Source: Bacillus sp. OK048 (GTDB taxonomy: Bacteria; Bacillota; Bacilli; Bacillales; Cytobacillaceae). From it: a stretch of DNA of 64,000 bases. Of the stretch, positions 8,202-18,013 are shown in pieces. Each line of letters opens with the position of its first letter. Positions within the stretch are counted from its first letter, which is position 1. The notes under the pieces are model-generated. The model saw only the letters and a list, made by a program, of their open reading frames with translations, was not told the origin of the DNA and made no database searches. The position numbers and the translations under genes are program-made. The stretch lies in the NCBI RefSeq assembly GCF_900103525.1, contig NZ_FNHN01000005.1, forward strand, positions 278,103 through 342,102, in the 5' to 3' direction.

Positions 8202-9104
8202 ATGCCCCCATTATTAACAGTCTTTACTCCAACATACAATCGTGCGTATACACTTCATTTATGCTACGAAAGTTTAAAAAGGCAAAAGAGTAAGGACTTT
8301 GTATGGTTGATTATCGACGATGGTTCTACTGATAACACTAGAGGATTGGTGGAAAGATGGATATTAGAGAAAGCTATCCCAATTCGCTATCATTTTCAAG
8401 ACAATCAGGGTATGCATGGTGCACATAATACTGCTTATGAACTAATAGATACAGAGCTTAATGTATGTATAGATTCTGATGATTATATGGCAGATGACGC
8501 TGTTGAGAAGATCAAAAATTTTTGGAATAAATTTGGATGTAAAAAATATGCAGGTATAGTTGCCCTAGATGCTAGTCCAGATGGGGAAATAATTGGCACC
8601 AAAATGCCTGGGAATCTTAAAGATTCAACTTTATCGAATTTATATGCAAAGCACAAAGTAAAGGGGGATAAGAAATTAGTTTATCGGTCAGAACTAACTA
8701 GAGAAACGCCACCGTATCCGATATTTCCGGGTGAGAAGTATTGTCCTTTAAGTTATAAATATATTCTTATTGATCAAGAATATCCGTTGTTAGTTTTGAA
8801 TGAAATTCTCTGTTACGTAGAATATTTAGAGGATGGTTCAAGCATGAATATTATAAGACAATATAAAAAAAATCCAAGAAGTTTCTCCTTTTTCCGAATG
8901 ATTGCAATGGCACATGCACCTTCATTTAAAGAAAGATTTAGAGAGAGTATTCATTATGTATCTAGCAATATAATGATAAAAAATTCAAAGTTTTTGTTTG
9001 AAACGCCATATAAAATGACAACTTTAATGGCTACTCCTTTTGGTTTAGCATTATATTTTTATATCCAAAAAACTGGTAAGAAAACAGTTTTTAAAAGTGG
9101 TTAA
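8202..9104 (+). CDS. glycosyltransferase family 2
   Basis: A 300-aa GT-A enzyme with LTVFTPTYNRAYTLHLCYES at the N-terminus, then IIDDGSTDNTR and CIDSDDYM (the DXD site near residue 91). The ATG at 8202 is preferred over the TTG just before it because GAGGAG lies at 8191-8196. The C-terminus has a short hydrophobic stretch. It follows the EpsF-like gene by about 20 nt. The acceptor is unknown. Confidence 0.85.
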   Translation: MPPLLTVFTPTYNRAYTLHLCYESLKRQKSKDFVWLIIDDGSTDNTRGLVERWILEKAIPIRYHFQDNQGMHGAHNTAYELIDTELNVCIDSDDYMADDAVEKIKNFWNKFGCKKYAGIVALDASPDGEIIGTKMPGNLKDSTLSNLYAKHKVKGDKKLVYRSELTRETPPYPIFPGEKYCPLSYKYILIDQEYPLLVLNEILCYVEYLEDGSSMNIIRQYKKNPRSFSFFRMIAMAHAPSFKERFRESIHYVSSNIMIKNSKFLFETPYKMTTLMATPFGLALYFYIQKTGKKTVFKSG

Positions 9105-9137
9105 AGTAGACTTATTATTTGTGAAAGGATTAAGATA

Positions 9138-10205
9138 ATGGGAATTTTGTGGATTAATTTTATAGTGGTTTATATTTCTGCGGTTTTTGCAAGATTTTTT
9201 TCTAAACCTCTGGCCATTGAAGTTCCATTTGTTAAGCCCAATAAATTACTAATATTTTTATCTATAGCTTCTTTATGCATTATTTCCGGTCTTCGAAATA
9301 ATATTGGTGATACTTATTTTTATATGCATAGTTATAACACAAATCAATTTGATTTTGGAAATATTGAATATAGAGGGGATTTTGGATTTAATATCCTACA
9401 AGTACTGTTACAGAGAATTACACCTGATCCACAAATATTAATCTTTACTGTGGCACTTTTAACCAACCTATTTATAGGAATCGTTTTATACAAATATTCA
9501 AGAATGATTGAGTTAAGTTTATTCGTATACATTGCTTCTGGAATGTATACGGTGACAATGAATGGGATAAGACAGTCTTTAGCCGCTGCTACTGTATTTA
9601 TTGCAACAAAGTATATATTAAATGGAAATTGGAAAAAGTTCATTTTAATAGTTTTATTAGCCTCTACTATTCATCAAACCGCATTAATTTTTATTCCGAT
9701 TTATTTCATAATCAGAAGAGAGGCATGGTCAAAGGTTACTTTTATATTATTGGGTTTGGCGGTCTTAATTGCGACTGGATTTAATCAGTTTTCAACACTT
9801 TTATTTGATGTACTCAATAATACACAGTATGGTCATTACAGCAATTTTTCTGAAGGAGGAGCAAATATATTAAGAGTTGCGGTAACAGGTGCACCATTAA
9901 TTGTTGCATTTTTTGGAAGGAGGAAATTTAGTGAAATATGGCCAAAAAGTGATTATATCGTAAATCTTTCTATATTAGGTTTTGTATTTATGGTTATATC
10001 AACTCAGAATTGGATTTTTGCAAGATTTAATATTTATTTTGGTTTATATAATTTAATATTAATTTCTTGGATAGTAAAACTATTTTCAAAACAGGATAGA
10101 AAATTTATTTATTATTTGCTTTTAGGTTGTTATGTTATCTACTATTATTATGAGCAGATTATATCTCTAAATATTGTGTATAAAAGTAACTACATTGATT
10201 TCTAA
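9138..10205 (+). CDS. epsG: EpsG-family polysaccharide polymerase
   Basis: A 355-aa integral membrane protein with about ten hydrophobic helices and few charged loops. The conserved pieces are SGLRNNIGDTYFYMHSYN near residue 55 and NGIRQSLAAA near 140, as in the EpsG family of Wzy-like polymerases, which join repeat units outside the membrane. AAAGGA precedes the ATG. Its position after glycosyltransferases and before the flippase gene fits a Wzx/Wzy pathway. Confidence 0.85.
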   Translation: MGILWINFIVVYISAVFARFFSKPLAIEVPFVKPNKLLIFLSIASLCIISGLRNNIGDTYFYMHSYNTNQFDFGNIEYRGDFGFNILQVLLQRITPDPQILIFTVALLTNLFIGIVLYKYSRMIELSLFVYIASGMYTVTMNGIRQSLAAATVFIATKYILNGNWKKFILIVLLASTIHQTALIFIPIYFIIRREAWSKVTFILLGLAVLIATGFNQFSTLLFDVLNNTQYGHYSNFSEGGANILRVAVTGAPLIVAFFGRRKFSEIWPKSDYIVNLSILGFVFMVISTQNWIFARFNIYFGLYNLILISWIVKLFSKQDRKFIYYLLLGCYVIYYYYEQIISLNIVYKSNYIDF

Positions 10206-10237
10206 ATATAACTTTAGTAAATTTAGAAGGTGAAATT

Positions 10238-11359
10238 ATGAATAAGAATAAAAAGACGAGGATTTTACACGTCTTAGGTGGCTTATACTGTGGAGGGACT
10301 GAAACTTTTGTTGTTAATATGTATAGAGCAATTGACAAAAGTAAATTTCAATTTGATTTTTTAATACATGAGAAATCAGAGGGGCATTATGATTAAGAGG
10401 TAATATCCATGGGTGGAAAAATATATCGAATTCCTGATCGGTCAGAGGTAGGCATGTTAAAATATTTTATTACCCTCTTACGTATTTTATCAAAAATTAA
10501 CCCGGATGTAATTCATTCACACGCAATGTTTAATTCAGGTGCCATTATGTTTGCATCATTTTTGGTAGGTATTAAAAAGAGAATTTCTCACTCGCATAAT
10601 ACTGCAGATCAGTCTGAAGAAAATGTACAACGAAAAATATTTCGATTGGTTATGCGCTTCTTTATTATTAAGCTCTCAAATGGATTATTAGCATGCAGTC
10701 AGGATGCAGCAAGGTATCTATTTGGTAATAAAATTGTAAATATGGGTAAATCACATGTTGTAAATAATGCAATTGATGTGAAAAAATTTAAATTTAATAA
10801 AAGTATAAGAAATAGGGTAAGAACAGAACTAAGTGCAAGTGGGAAATTAGTGATAGGGCACGTTGGTCGGTTTAATAAACAAAAAAATCACGAATTTTTA
10901 ATTGATATTTTTAAAGCAATTAATGATAAAAATCCAAAATCAATACTAGTTATGGTAGGTAATGGTGAGTTAAAAGCAATTATTGAAAAGAAAACTAGGA
11001 ATTTGGGTATAACATCTGCAGTGAGATTTCTTGGAGTCAGAGATGATATTTCTAATTTAATGCAAGGTATGGATGTTTTTTTACTCCCGTCATAGTTTGA
11101 AGGTTTTCCAGTAGTTCTAACTGAAGCACAAAGTGCGGGATTAACTTGCATTGTTGCGGACACAATTACAAAGGATACCGATATTACAGGTCTTGTGAAA
11201 TTCTTAGATTTAAATGCATCTGCTGATAATTGGGCCGAGGAAATCCTTTCTATATCAAGTTTACATATAGATACATCAGAGATTATCAAATTAAAAGGAT
11301 ATGATACGGATACCAATGCTTATTGGATGGAAAATTTTTATCTCAATTTTGTAAGTTGA
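10238..11359 (+). pseudogene. EpsF-like glycosyltransferase, broken by two nonsense codons (copy 2)
   Basis: The frame from ATG 10238 runs in register to TGA 11357-11359, interrupted by TAA at 10394-10396 and TAG at 11093-11095. On both sides it matches the neighbouring EpsF-like proteins: GGTETFVVNMYRAIDKSKFQ before, EVISMGGKIYRIP after, then GHVGRFNKQKNHEFLIDIF, and FEGFPVVLTEAQSAG after the second stop. Each stop can arise by one base change (TAG replaces the Leu of PSLFEG). A shorter 228-aa frame from ATG 10409 lacks both ends of the fold. Most likely a non-functional relic. Confidence 0.85.
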
Positions 11360-11429
11360 AATTTTAAAGTATTGTTTGTTTAAAAATAAACTTTGTAAAA
11401 ACAAAAAGGGAAGGTGGTGAATTGGGATA

Positions 11430-12557
11430 ATGAATTCTCCTAAAAGAGTCTTACATATTGTCAGTGCCATGAATCGCGGTGGCACAGAAACATTACTTAT
11501 GAACTTGTATCGTAATATAGATAAAGGTAAAATTCAATTTGATTTTGTCTCCCATCGTAAAGAAAAATGCCATTACGATGATGAAATTGAATCATTGGGT
11601 GGGAACGTATTTAGGATATCAAGCCTTGGACAAACAGGGCCTATTTCATATATTCGTGAATTAAAAAAAATTATGAATACTAATGAATATACTGCAATAC
11701 ATTCCCATACAGATTATCAGTCTGGATTTCCTGCATTGGCTGCAAAAGTTTCTGGTATAAATAAGAGAATATGTCACTCACATAGCAACCGATGGACAAG
11801 AAAAAGTGGTTTAAAAGAAAATATGGTTCTAAATTTACTTAAAAAGGTTATAAAATTTTCCGCTACAGATTTTTGTGCATGTAGTGAAGAAGCTGCTAGA
11901 TTTTTATTTAGTAGAAAAGAGGTTGACCAAGGTAATGTTCATATCTTGAAAAATGGAATAGAAGTAGATAAATTTATTGGAATAAGTGAAAATTGTAGTA
12001 TTAGTGTTAGGAAGGAATTAGCTATTCCTAGTAACGCAAAAATTATTGGGCATGTTGGCAGTCTGTCCCATATAAAAAATCAAGGTTTTATTTTAAAAAC
12101 AATAAAGCAAATGTTGGAGTATGACATAAACATTTATGCAGTGTTTGTAGGGGATGGTGAGTTAAGAACATTTTACGAGGAAGAATCCCGAAATTTGGGT
12201 ATTCACGATCATGTTAGATTCCTAGGTATAAGGGATGATATTCAGAGACTAATGAAAGCATTTGATGTCTTTGTTTTCCCATCGATATATGAAGGGTTTG
12301 GAATAGTAACTATAGAAGCACAGTGTGCAGGTACACCATGTGTTGTTTCAGATACAGTTCCTAAAACCACTGATATGGGACTTGGTCTTATTTCTTATAT
12401 AAGCCTCGAAGAAAACTTTAACCATTGGTCAAAGGAAATTAAAAAATCTCTAAACTTAGAAAGACCGAATAACACAAAAATTCATGATTGCTTTTTAAAA
12501 AATGGTTTTAACATAAAAGATAATGTAGATCATTGGTTATCGTTATATGGAACCTAA
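11430..12557 (+). CDS. glycosyltransferase family 4, EpsF-like (copy 3)
   Basis: A 375-aa GT-B enzyme with MNRGGTETLLMNLYRNID, HSHTDYQSGFPALAAK, IGHVGSLSHIKNQGF and PSIYEGFGIVTIEAQCAG (E-x7-E). Of the three related genes it looks closest to B. subtilis EpsF, sharing the HTDYQSGF region. It lies just after the broken copy and probably carries out the EpsF step. GGTGGTG lies upstream of the ATG. Confidence 0.86.
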   Translation: MNSPKRVLHIVSAMNRGGTETLLMNLYRNIDKGKIQFDFVSHRKEKCHYDDEIESLGGNVFRISSLGQTGPISYIRELKKIMNTNEYTAIHSHTDYQSGFPALAAKVSGINKRICHSHSNRWTRKSGLKENMVLNLLKKVIKFSATDFCACSEEAARFLFSRKEVDQGNVHILKNGIEVDKFIGISENCSISVRKELAIPSNAKIIGHVGSLSHIKNQGFILKTIKQMLEYDINIYAVFVGDGELRTFYEEESRNLGIHDHVRFLGIRDDIQRLMKAFDVFVFPSIYEGFGIVTIEAQCAGTPCVVSDTVPKTTDMGLGLISYISLEENFNHWSKEIKKSLNLERPNNTKIHDCFLKNGFNIKDNVDHWLSLYGT

Positions 12558-12578
12558 GTCTACAAAGGAGTTAAAAGT

Positions 12579-13775
12579 GTGAAAAAAAAATTATTGTTCA
12601 TAACCCAGTACCTACAAACAGGAGGTGTTGAAAAAAGTTTATTAACTCTTCTCACAGAATTAGATTATGAAAAATACGAAGTTGATCTACTATTATTTGA
12701 TCATAGTGGAGTTTTATATAATGAAGTTCCAAAAGAGGTCAAAATACTCCCACCTCTTTTTGAAACATTTTCGACCCCTCTTGCAGAAGCTATACCTAAG
12801 CTTTTAAAGAAGGGTCGTTTTCGTATACTTACTGGAAAATTACTTGCTGGATTGTTAGGTAGAATGTCTAAAGGTATGGGGACAGGAATAAGATGGTCCA
12901 TCTATAGGCACTCATTATCTAAAACTAAGCAACATTATGATGTAGCTATTAGCTATCTTGATTTCTTTTGCAATTATTACGTTATTGAAAAAGTTAGTGC
13001 TAAGAAAAAAATTATATATAACCATATGGATTATGAATTCAGCCAAAAATATGGTTGGCCATGTCCAAAACTTGATAGAAGGAGCTTTTCAAAAAGTGAT
13101 TTTATTGTAACTGTTGCAGAATCTTCTCGTTTATCTTTAGAATCTTACTATCCCGAATTTTCTAATAAAATTCATGTAATTCACAATAGAATTCAACCTA
13201 AAGCGGTTCGTGTCTTATCAAAAAAAACACCAGAAAGAATTAAATTTAAACAAGATATGACATTTAAAATAGTTACTGTTGCTAGACTTGTTGAAGAAAA
13301 GGGGGTTTTACTTGCATTACAGGCATGTAAAATACTCGTTGAAAAGGGTTATGATATTATTTGGTATTTAATTGGTAACGGTCCTTTGGTTAAGGAATTA
13401 GAAAAAGAAGTAAAAGTTCTCGGAATTGAAAAGAATTTTATCCTTTTGGGAGAGCAGTCTAACCCATATCCGTTTATGGGGATATGTGACGTGTACGTGC
13501 AGCCATCAAAAACTGAGGCACATTGCGTGGCTGTAGAAGAAGCAATAGCGCTTTACCGCCCAGTAATTGTAACAGATATTCCTTCATTTCAAAATCAAAT
13601 TGAAAATGGAAAAACAGGGATTATAGTTAAAGCCAATCCCGAAGGAATCGCTTCAGGGGTAGAGAGATTATTTAACTTTAATGACTTAAGAAAAGAAATT
13701 TCTAATAATTTATTAAATTTAGAGGATAGAAATAAAGAAGGCCTGATTAAATTTTATCAGTTAATTGATGGGTAG
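12579..13775 (+). CDS. glycosyltransferase family 4
   Basis: A 398-aa GT-B protein that starts at GTG after AAAGGAG. N-terminal motifs are FITQYLQTGGVEKSLLTLL and FDHSGVLYNEVPKEVKIL. C-terminal motifs are TVARLVEEKGVLLALQAC, LLGEQSNPYPFMGICDVYVQ and SKTEAHCVAVEEAIA. It is a paralogue of the genes at 21451 and 22665, which share the QPS region and the NPYP motif. Sugar specificity is unknown. Confidence 0.84.
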   Translation: MKKKLLFITQYLQTGGVEKSLLTLLTELDYEKYEVDLLLFDHSGVLYNEVPKEVKILPPLFETFSTPLAEAIPKLLKKGRFRILTGKLLAGLLGRMSKGMGTGIRWSIYRHSLSKTKQHYDVAISYLDFFCNYYVIEKVSAKKKIIYNHMDYEFSQKYGWPCPKLDRRSFSKSDFIVTVAESSRLSLESYYPEFSNKIHVIHNRIQPKAVRVLSKKTPERIKFKQDMTFKIVTVARLVEEKGVLLALQACKILVEKGYDIIWYLIGNGPLVKELEKEVKVLGIEKNFILLGEQSNPYPFMGICDVYVQPSKTEAHCVAVEEAIALYRPVIVTDIPSFQNQIENGKTGIIVKANPEGIASGVERLFNFNDLRKEISNNLLNLEDRNKEGLIKFYQLIDG

Positions 13776-13834
13776 TATAACTCTATAAGTTCCTTAATCC
13801 AATACTATAGTTATATCTGGAGGTGTAATGATCA

Positions 13835-14902
13835 ATGGCAATTTTGATAACCGGAGGAGCTGGCTACATCGGCAGCCATACCTGTGTTGAATTATTGAAT
13901 GCAGGCCATGAAATTGTAGTGGTGGATAACTTTATTAATAGTAACCCAGAATCTTTGAACAGAATAAGAGAAATTACAGGTAAAAGTTTTAAGAGTTATT
14001 ATATTGATTTAGTAGATGAGGAGAAGTTGAATAAAGTATTTTGGGAAAATGATATCGATGCGGTCATCCACTTTGCTGGTTTAAAAGCAGTTGGGGAATC
14101 GGTTAACCTTCCACTTAGATATTATCAAAACAATATTACTGGTACCCTAGTCCTGTGCCAAGCGATGAAACGAAATAATGTAAAAAAATTAGTTTTTAGT
14201 TCATCAGCAACAGTATATGGTATGCCAGAGCGGTTTCCAATTTCAGAGGATTTTCCACTTAGGACATTGAACCCGTATGGTCGAACAAAGTTAATGATAG
14301 AAGAAATCCTACAGGATCTTTATGTGTCAGATAGTGAATGGAGTATTGCCCTGCTAAGATATTTTAATCCAATCGGGGCACATTCTAGTGGACTTATTGG
14401 GGAATCTCCAACTGGTATTCCTAATAACATTATGCCTTATATCACACAGGTGGCAGTTGGAAAACTTAAGGAACTAAATGTATTTGGAAATCAATATCCT
14501 ACCAAAGATGGAACCGGTGTCCGGGACTACATTCATGTAGTGGATTTAGCGAATGGCCACCTAAGAGCACTTGAGAAAGTTTCAAACTCAGCTGGTATTA
14601 ATGCCTATAATCTTGGTACTGGAAAAGGCTATAGCGTGTTAGAACTGGTATCAGCTTTTGAACAGGCAGCAAAGAAAAGAATACCATGTAAGATTGTAGA
14701 TGCGAGACCTGGTGACGCAGCAGTATGTTATGCTAATCCGTTAAAGGCAAAAATAGAACTAGGATGGGAGGCGGGGAAGGATATTAAAGAGATGTGTCTT
14801 GACTCTTGGAGATGGCAGATGAAAAATCCAAATGGATATGACAATAAAATAGTTGACGTTGAAAATCACCACTTTGTAAAAAGTGGTGATTTTAATTTGT
14901 AA
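13835..14902 (+). CDS. galE: UDP-glucose 4-epimerase
   Basis: A 355-aa extended SDR enzyme that interconverts UDP-glucose and UDP-galactose. It has TGGAGYIGSH for NAD binding, then FSSSATVYG, and NPYGRTK carrying the Tyr-x3-Lys pair. Families of this type are usually about 330-340 residues. The extra C-terminal residues (ENHHFVKSGDFNL) are encoded by a perfect terminator-like hairpin, so the reading frame ends only after it. It supplies UDP-galactose next to galU-dependent UDP-glucose. Confidence 0.93.
   Translation: MAILITGGAGYIGSHTCVELLNAGHEIVVVDNFINSNPESLNRIREITGKSFKSYYIDLVDEEKLNKVFWENDIDAVIHFAGLKAVGESVNLPLRYYQNNITGTLVLCQAMKRNNVKKLVFSSSATVYGMPERFPISEDFPLRTLNPYGRTKLMIEEILQDLYVSDSEWSIALLRYFNPIGAHSSGLIGESPTGIPNNIMPYITQVAVGKLKELNVFGNQYPTKDGTGVRDYIHVVDLANGHLRALEKVSNSAGINAYNLGTGKGYSVLELVSAFEQAAKKRIPCKIVDARPGDAAVCYANPLKAKIELGWEAGKDIKEMCLDSWRWQMKNPNGYDNKIVDVENHHFVKSGDFNL
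14862..14893 (+). terminator. perfect 14-bp hairpin inside the end of galE
   Basis: Arms 14862-14875 and 14880-14893 pair without mismatch around the 4-nt loop GTAA, and the 3' arm ends TTTT. It encodes the last residues of GalE. It looks like an intrinsic terminator in mid-operon, which antitermination by EAR would need to pass. Confidence 0.6.
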
Positions 14903-14930
14903 AAATTAATAATGGCTGTGAGGTAAGGTA

Positions 14931-15092
14931 ATGAATGGGAATAAATTATTAACTCAACAGGAACTTCAGCAAATTTTAGTAAAAACATTTTCTAGAGTTC
15001 AGGAATCTGAAAAAATTAGTGTCATAGAATTAGTAGAAGAAATAAAGAAGCAAATTATCTTTGGAACACCTAAAATGAAGAATTTAGATTAA
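14931..15092 (+). CDS. small protein between galE and epsL
   Basis: A 53-aa frame from an ATG preceded by GAGGTAAGG, ending 19 nt before epsL. The peptide is polar and mostly helical in appearance (begins MNGNKLLTQQELQQILVKTF, ends GTPKMKNLD). I do not recognise it. Its placement between operon genes with a good ribosome site supports expression. Confidence 0.5.
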   Translation: MNGNKLLTQQELQQILVKTFSRVQESEKISVIELVEEIKKQIIFGTPKMKNLD

Positions 15093-15111
15093 ATATAGGG
15101 GATGACCAGAA

Positions 15112-15726
15112 TTGAAACGACTGTTTGATTTTACAGTATCACTGGTTTTGTTAGTAAGTTTTTCCCCCTTCTTTTTCATTTTTGCCTTGTTGGTAAAGTT
15201 AAAGTTAGGGTCTCCAATTATATTTAAACAAAAGCGACCGGGTTTATACGAAAAACCGTTTTTCCTTTATAAACTTAGAACTATGACGGATGAAAGGGAC
15301 CAGAAAGGTCAATTGCTGCCAGACTATAAAAGGTTAACCCCGTTTGGTCAATTCCTACGGAAATATAGTATCGATGAATACCCTCAGTTAATTAACGTTA
15401 TTAAGGGTGATATTAGTTTAGTTGGTCCAAGACCTTTGTTAATGGAGTACCTGCCCCTTTATACACAGGAGCAATCAAAACGCCACAATGTTAGACCTGG
15501 TATTACCGGTTGGGCACAGATAAATGGTCGAAATGCAATAACGTGGGAAGAAAAATTTAATTTAGATATCTGGTATGTTAAAAATTATTCGTTTTTGCTT
15601 GATATTAAAATACTGATTTTAACAATCTATAAAGTAGCTGTTTCTGAAGGAATAAATCAACCGGGTAATGTAACAATGGAAAGTTTTAAAGGGTCGAATA
15701 TTACGGTTGGAGGAAGACATGGATGA
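15112..15726 (+). CDS. epsL: undecaprenyl-phosphate sugar-1-phosphate transferase, EpsL
   Basis: A 204-aa initiating phosphoglycosyltransferase with one N-terminal membrane segment (about residues 9-28). Conserved blocks are [36 protein letters not shown] and [14 protein letters not shown], matching B. subtilis EpsL. It transfers the first sugar phosphate to the lipid carrier. The TTG start follows GGGGATGA. The stop overlaps the epsM ATG by 4 nt. Confidence 0.92.
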   Translation: MKRLFDFTVSLVLLVSFSPFFFIFALLVKLKLGSPIIFKQKRPGLYEKPFFLYKLRTMTDERDQKGQLLPDYKRLTPFGQFLRKYSIDEYPQLINVIKGDISLVGPRPLLMEYLPLYTQEQSKRHNVRPGITGWAQINGRNAITWEEKFNLDIWYVKNYSFLLDIKILILTIYKVAVSEGINQPGNVTMESFKGSNITVGGRHG

Positions 15727-16373
15727 AGATTGTTGTGATTGGTTGTGGAGGTCACAGTAAAGTAATAGTCGATATGATTTTATCTACTGGGGAAAGTGAT
15801 ATTGTTGGATTTTTAGATGACAAATATGATGAATTGCGATTAAAAGAGGATACTTATTGCGGACCTATTTCAGCAGCTGAAAGATTGCTTGAAAAATCAC
15901 CAGATATTAAATTAGTCATTGCAATCGGGGATAATAAGGTTCGTCAATCTATTGTGCAAAAACTAAACCTCTCATATGAATATTTTGTAACCGTAAAACA
16001 TAAGTCGGCAGTCATCAGTCCCACTGCCAAGATAGGTCATGGAGCTGTTATTATGCCTAATTCGGTAATAAATGCTGATAGTAGAATAGGAGATCATTCC
16101 ATTATTAACACAGGCTCAGTGATTGAACACGATAGTATTGTAGGTGATTTCTCCCATGTGTGCCCAGGTGCCACATTAACTGGTTCTGTTCAATTAGGAG
16201 AGGGGGCATATGTTGGTTCGGGATCCACCATTATCCCAAACATAAAGATTGGTGAGTGGACTATTATTGGTGCCGGGGCAACAGTGATTTCGGATATTCC
16301 TGCTTATTGTACAGCCGTTGGTATTCCTGCCAAGGTTAAAAAAATCAATCAAATGAGTTTGAGGGTGAATTAA
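15723..16373 (+). CDS. epsM: sugar O/N-acetyltransferase, EpsM (PglD-like)
   Basis: A 216-aa protein with an N-terminal nucleotide-sugar binding fold ([16 protein letters not shown]) and a C-terminal left-handed beta-helix of hexapeptide repeats (about residues 95-200). Relatives acetylate the UDP-4-amino-6-deoxy sugar made by the dehydratase and aminotransferase. EpsC, EpsN and EpsM therefore form one pathway to a UDP-diacetamido-type sugar. ATG overlaps epsL (ATGA); GGAGGA precedes it. Confidence 0.9.
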   Translation: MKIVVIGCGGHSKVIVDMILSTGESDIVGFLDDKYDELRLKEDTYCGPISAAERLLEKSPDIKLVIAIGDNKVRQSIVQKLNLSYEYFVTVKHKSAVISPTAKIGHGAVIMPNSVINADSRIGDHSIINTGSVIEHDSIVGDFSHVCPGATLTGSVQLGEGAYVGSGSTIIPNIKIGEWTIIGAGATVISDIPAYCTAVGIPAKVKKINQMSLRVN

Positions 16374-17555
16374 TTGCTAAATACAACTTCTAAAAGGAAA
16401 ATCTTTCTTTCTTCTCCACATATGAGTGGGAATGAGAAAAAATATATAGATGAGGCATTTGAAACCAACTGGATAGCTCCACATGGTCCAAATATTGATG
16501 AATTTGAAATAGAAATTGCCGATTATGTGGGAGTCAATGAAGCTGTTGCCGTTAGTTCGGGTACCGCAGCCATTCATTTGGCTCTTTCTTTATTAGATGT
16601 GAAAAAGGGTGACAATGTTTTTTGTTCTAGCCTCACCTTTGTTGCTAGTGCCAATCCCATAATATATCAAGGTGCAGAGCCAGTATTTATCGATTCAGAG
16701 TTAGATACATGGAATATGTCTCCCAAGGCTTTAGAAAAGGCATTTATAGATGCAAATAGTGAAGGTAAACTACCAAAAGCAGTTATCGTTGTGAACTTGT
16801 ACGGGCAGAGTGCAAAAATGGATGAGATTCTTTCTATATGCAATCAATACGATGTTCCGGTAATTGAAGATGCAGCAGAATCATTAGGATCAACTTATAA
16901 AGGGAAAGCAAGTGGAACATTTGGGAAATATGGAATTTATTCATTTAACGGCAACAAAATTATTACCACATCCGGTGGAGGCATGCTTATCTCAGAGGAT
17001 ATAACAGGTTTAAGAAAAGCTCGCTTTTTGGCAACACAAGCCCGTGATCCTGCACCACATTATCAGCATAGCAATATAGGATTTAACTATCGAATGAGCA
17101 ATATATTAGCGGGGATTGGTAGGGCGCAATTAGCTGTTTTGAACCATAGGGTTGAAGCAAGAAGACTAATCTTTGAAAAATATTATCGAGAATTAGCACA
17201 TTTACCAGGTTTTAACTTCATGCCTGAACTAGAAAATACCCTTTCAAATCGTTGGTTAACAGCTCTTACGATTAATGAGGCAGAAGCAGGAGTTTCTGTT
17301 CGAGATATTTTACATGCATTAACAGAAGAAAATATTGAAGCCCGTCCAGTTTGGAAGCCGCTTCATATGCAGCCAATTTTCCAAGGAGCCAAATATTATC
17401 CCCACAGTAAAAGGGTGAATATCTCTGAATACTTATTTGAAAATGGCATATGTTTACCATCTGGATCTAATATGACAGAAGAAGATCAAATAAGGATTAT
17501 TAATTGTATTAAAGAAACTTTATCGTTAGCAAATGGGAGAAAGAGATGTGTTTGA
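16374..17555 (+). CDS. epsN: PLP-dependent UDP-4-keto-sugar aminotransferase, EpsN
   Basis: A 393-aa DegT/DnrJ/EryC1-family aminotransferase. The sequence has SPHMSGNEKKYIDEAFETNW, SSGTAAIHLAL, EDAAESLGSTYKG and the PLP lysine in FNGNKIITTSGGGM. It aminates the 4-keto sugar from EpsC. The TTG start directly follows the epsM stop and has GAGGGTGA at good spacing. Confidence 0.92.
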   Translation: MLNTTSKRKIFLSSPHMSGNEKKYIDEAFETNWIAPHGPNIDEFEIEIADYVGVNEAVAVSSGTAAIHLALSLLDVKKGDNVFCSSLTFVASANPIIYQGAEPVFIDSELDTWNMSPKALEKAFIDANSEGKLPKAVIVVNLYGQSAKMDEILSICNQYDVPVIEDAAESLGSTYKGKASGTFGKYGIYSFNGNKIITTSGGGMLISEDITGLRKARFLATQARDPAPHYQHSNIGFNYRMSNILAGIGRAQLAVLNHRVEARRLIFEKYYRELAHLPGFNFMPELENTLSNRWLTALTINEAEAGVSVRDILHALTEENIEARPVWKPLHMQPIFQGAKYYPHSKRVNISEYLFENGICLPSGSNMTEEDQIRIINCIKETLSLANGRKRCV

Positions 17556-17595
17556 GAGCTAAAAAATTTTAAAAGACTAAACGGGGTATATGGTG

Positions 17596-17934
17596 ATGAT
17601 AGGAAAAAATATCTATGAAATTAGAATGAAAAAAGGGCTAACATTATCAGCTCTTGCGGAACGTGCAAATATTTCAAAGTCCTACCTAAGCAATATTGAG
17701 AGAAACTTAAATCAGAATCCCTCAATTCAAGTGATTAAAAAAATTGCCCTTGTTTTGGATGTTGACATAAAATTACTGTTAAAAACTTTAGAATCTAAAG
17801 AAGACCAACAACCTCCTGATAAGGAATGGCTTGATTTAGTAAATGAATTAAAAGAATCAGGGATTGAGAAAAATGAATATAAAACATTGATTGAATTTAT
17901 TAAGTGGCAAAATAGGATTACGGAAGTTAAATAA
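17596..17934 (+). CDS. SinR-like transcriptional repressor within the eps operon
   Basis: A 112-aa DNA-binding protein. An N-terminal helix-turn-helix (about residues 4-60, with LSALAERANISKSYLSNIER and NPSIQVIKKIALVLDV) is followed by a SinR-type oligomerisation region (DKEWLDLVNELKESGIEKNE, then FIKWQ). B. subtilis SinR has 111 residues and the same two parts; the second binds SinI. ATG 17596 matches the SinR N-terminus (MIG...). ATG 17590 is only 3 nt from the GGGG. Being inside the operon whose promoter carries SinR-like boxes, it may repress its own transcription. It could alternatively act like SlrR. Confidence 0.88.
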   Translation: MIGKNIYEIRMKKGLTLSALAERANISKSYLSNIERNLNQNPSIQVIKKIALVLDVDIKLLLKTLESKEDQQPPDKEWLDLVNELKESGIEKNEYKTLIEFIKWQNRITEVK

Positions 17935-18013
17935 TATGAGCAGAGGTCATATTTGATAAGAAAAAAATGAGGGAAATTTATACAATGATGAAATGTATTA
18001 GGAGGGTATTTTT

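Noticed and set aside
10409..11095. 228-aa glycosyltransferase as an independent gene
   Set aside because: It is the middle of a longer gene interrupted by two stops; it lacks the N-terminal strand and the E-x7-E end.
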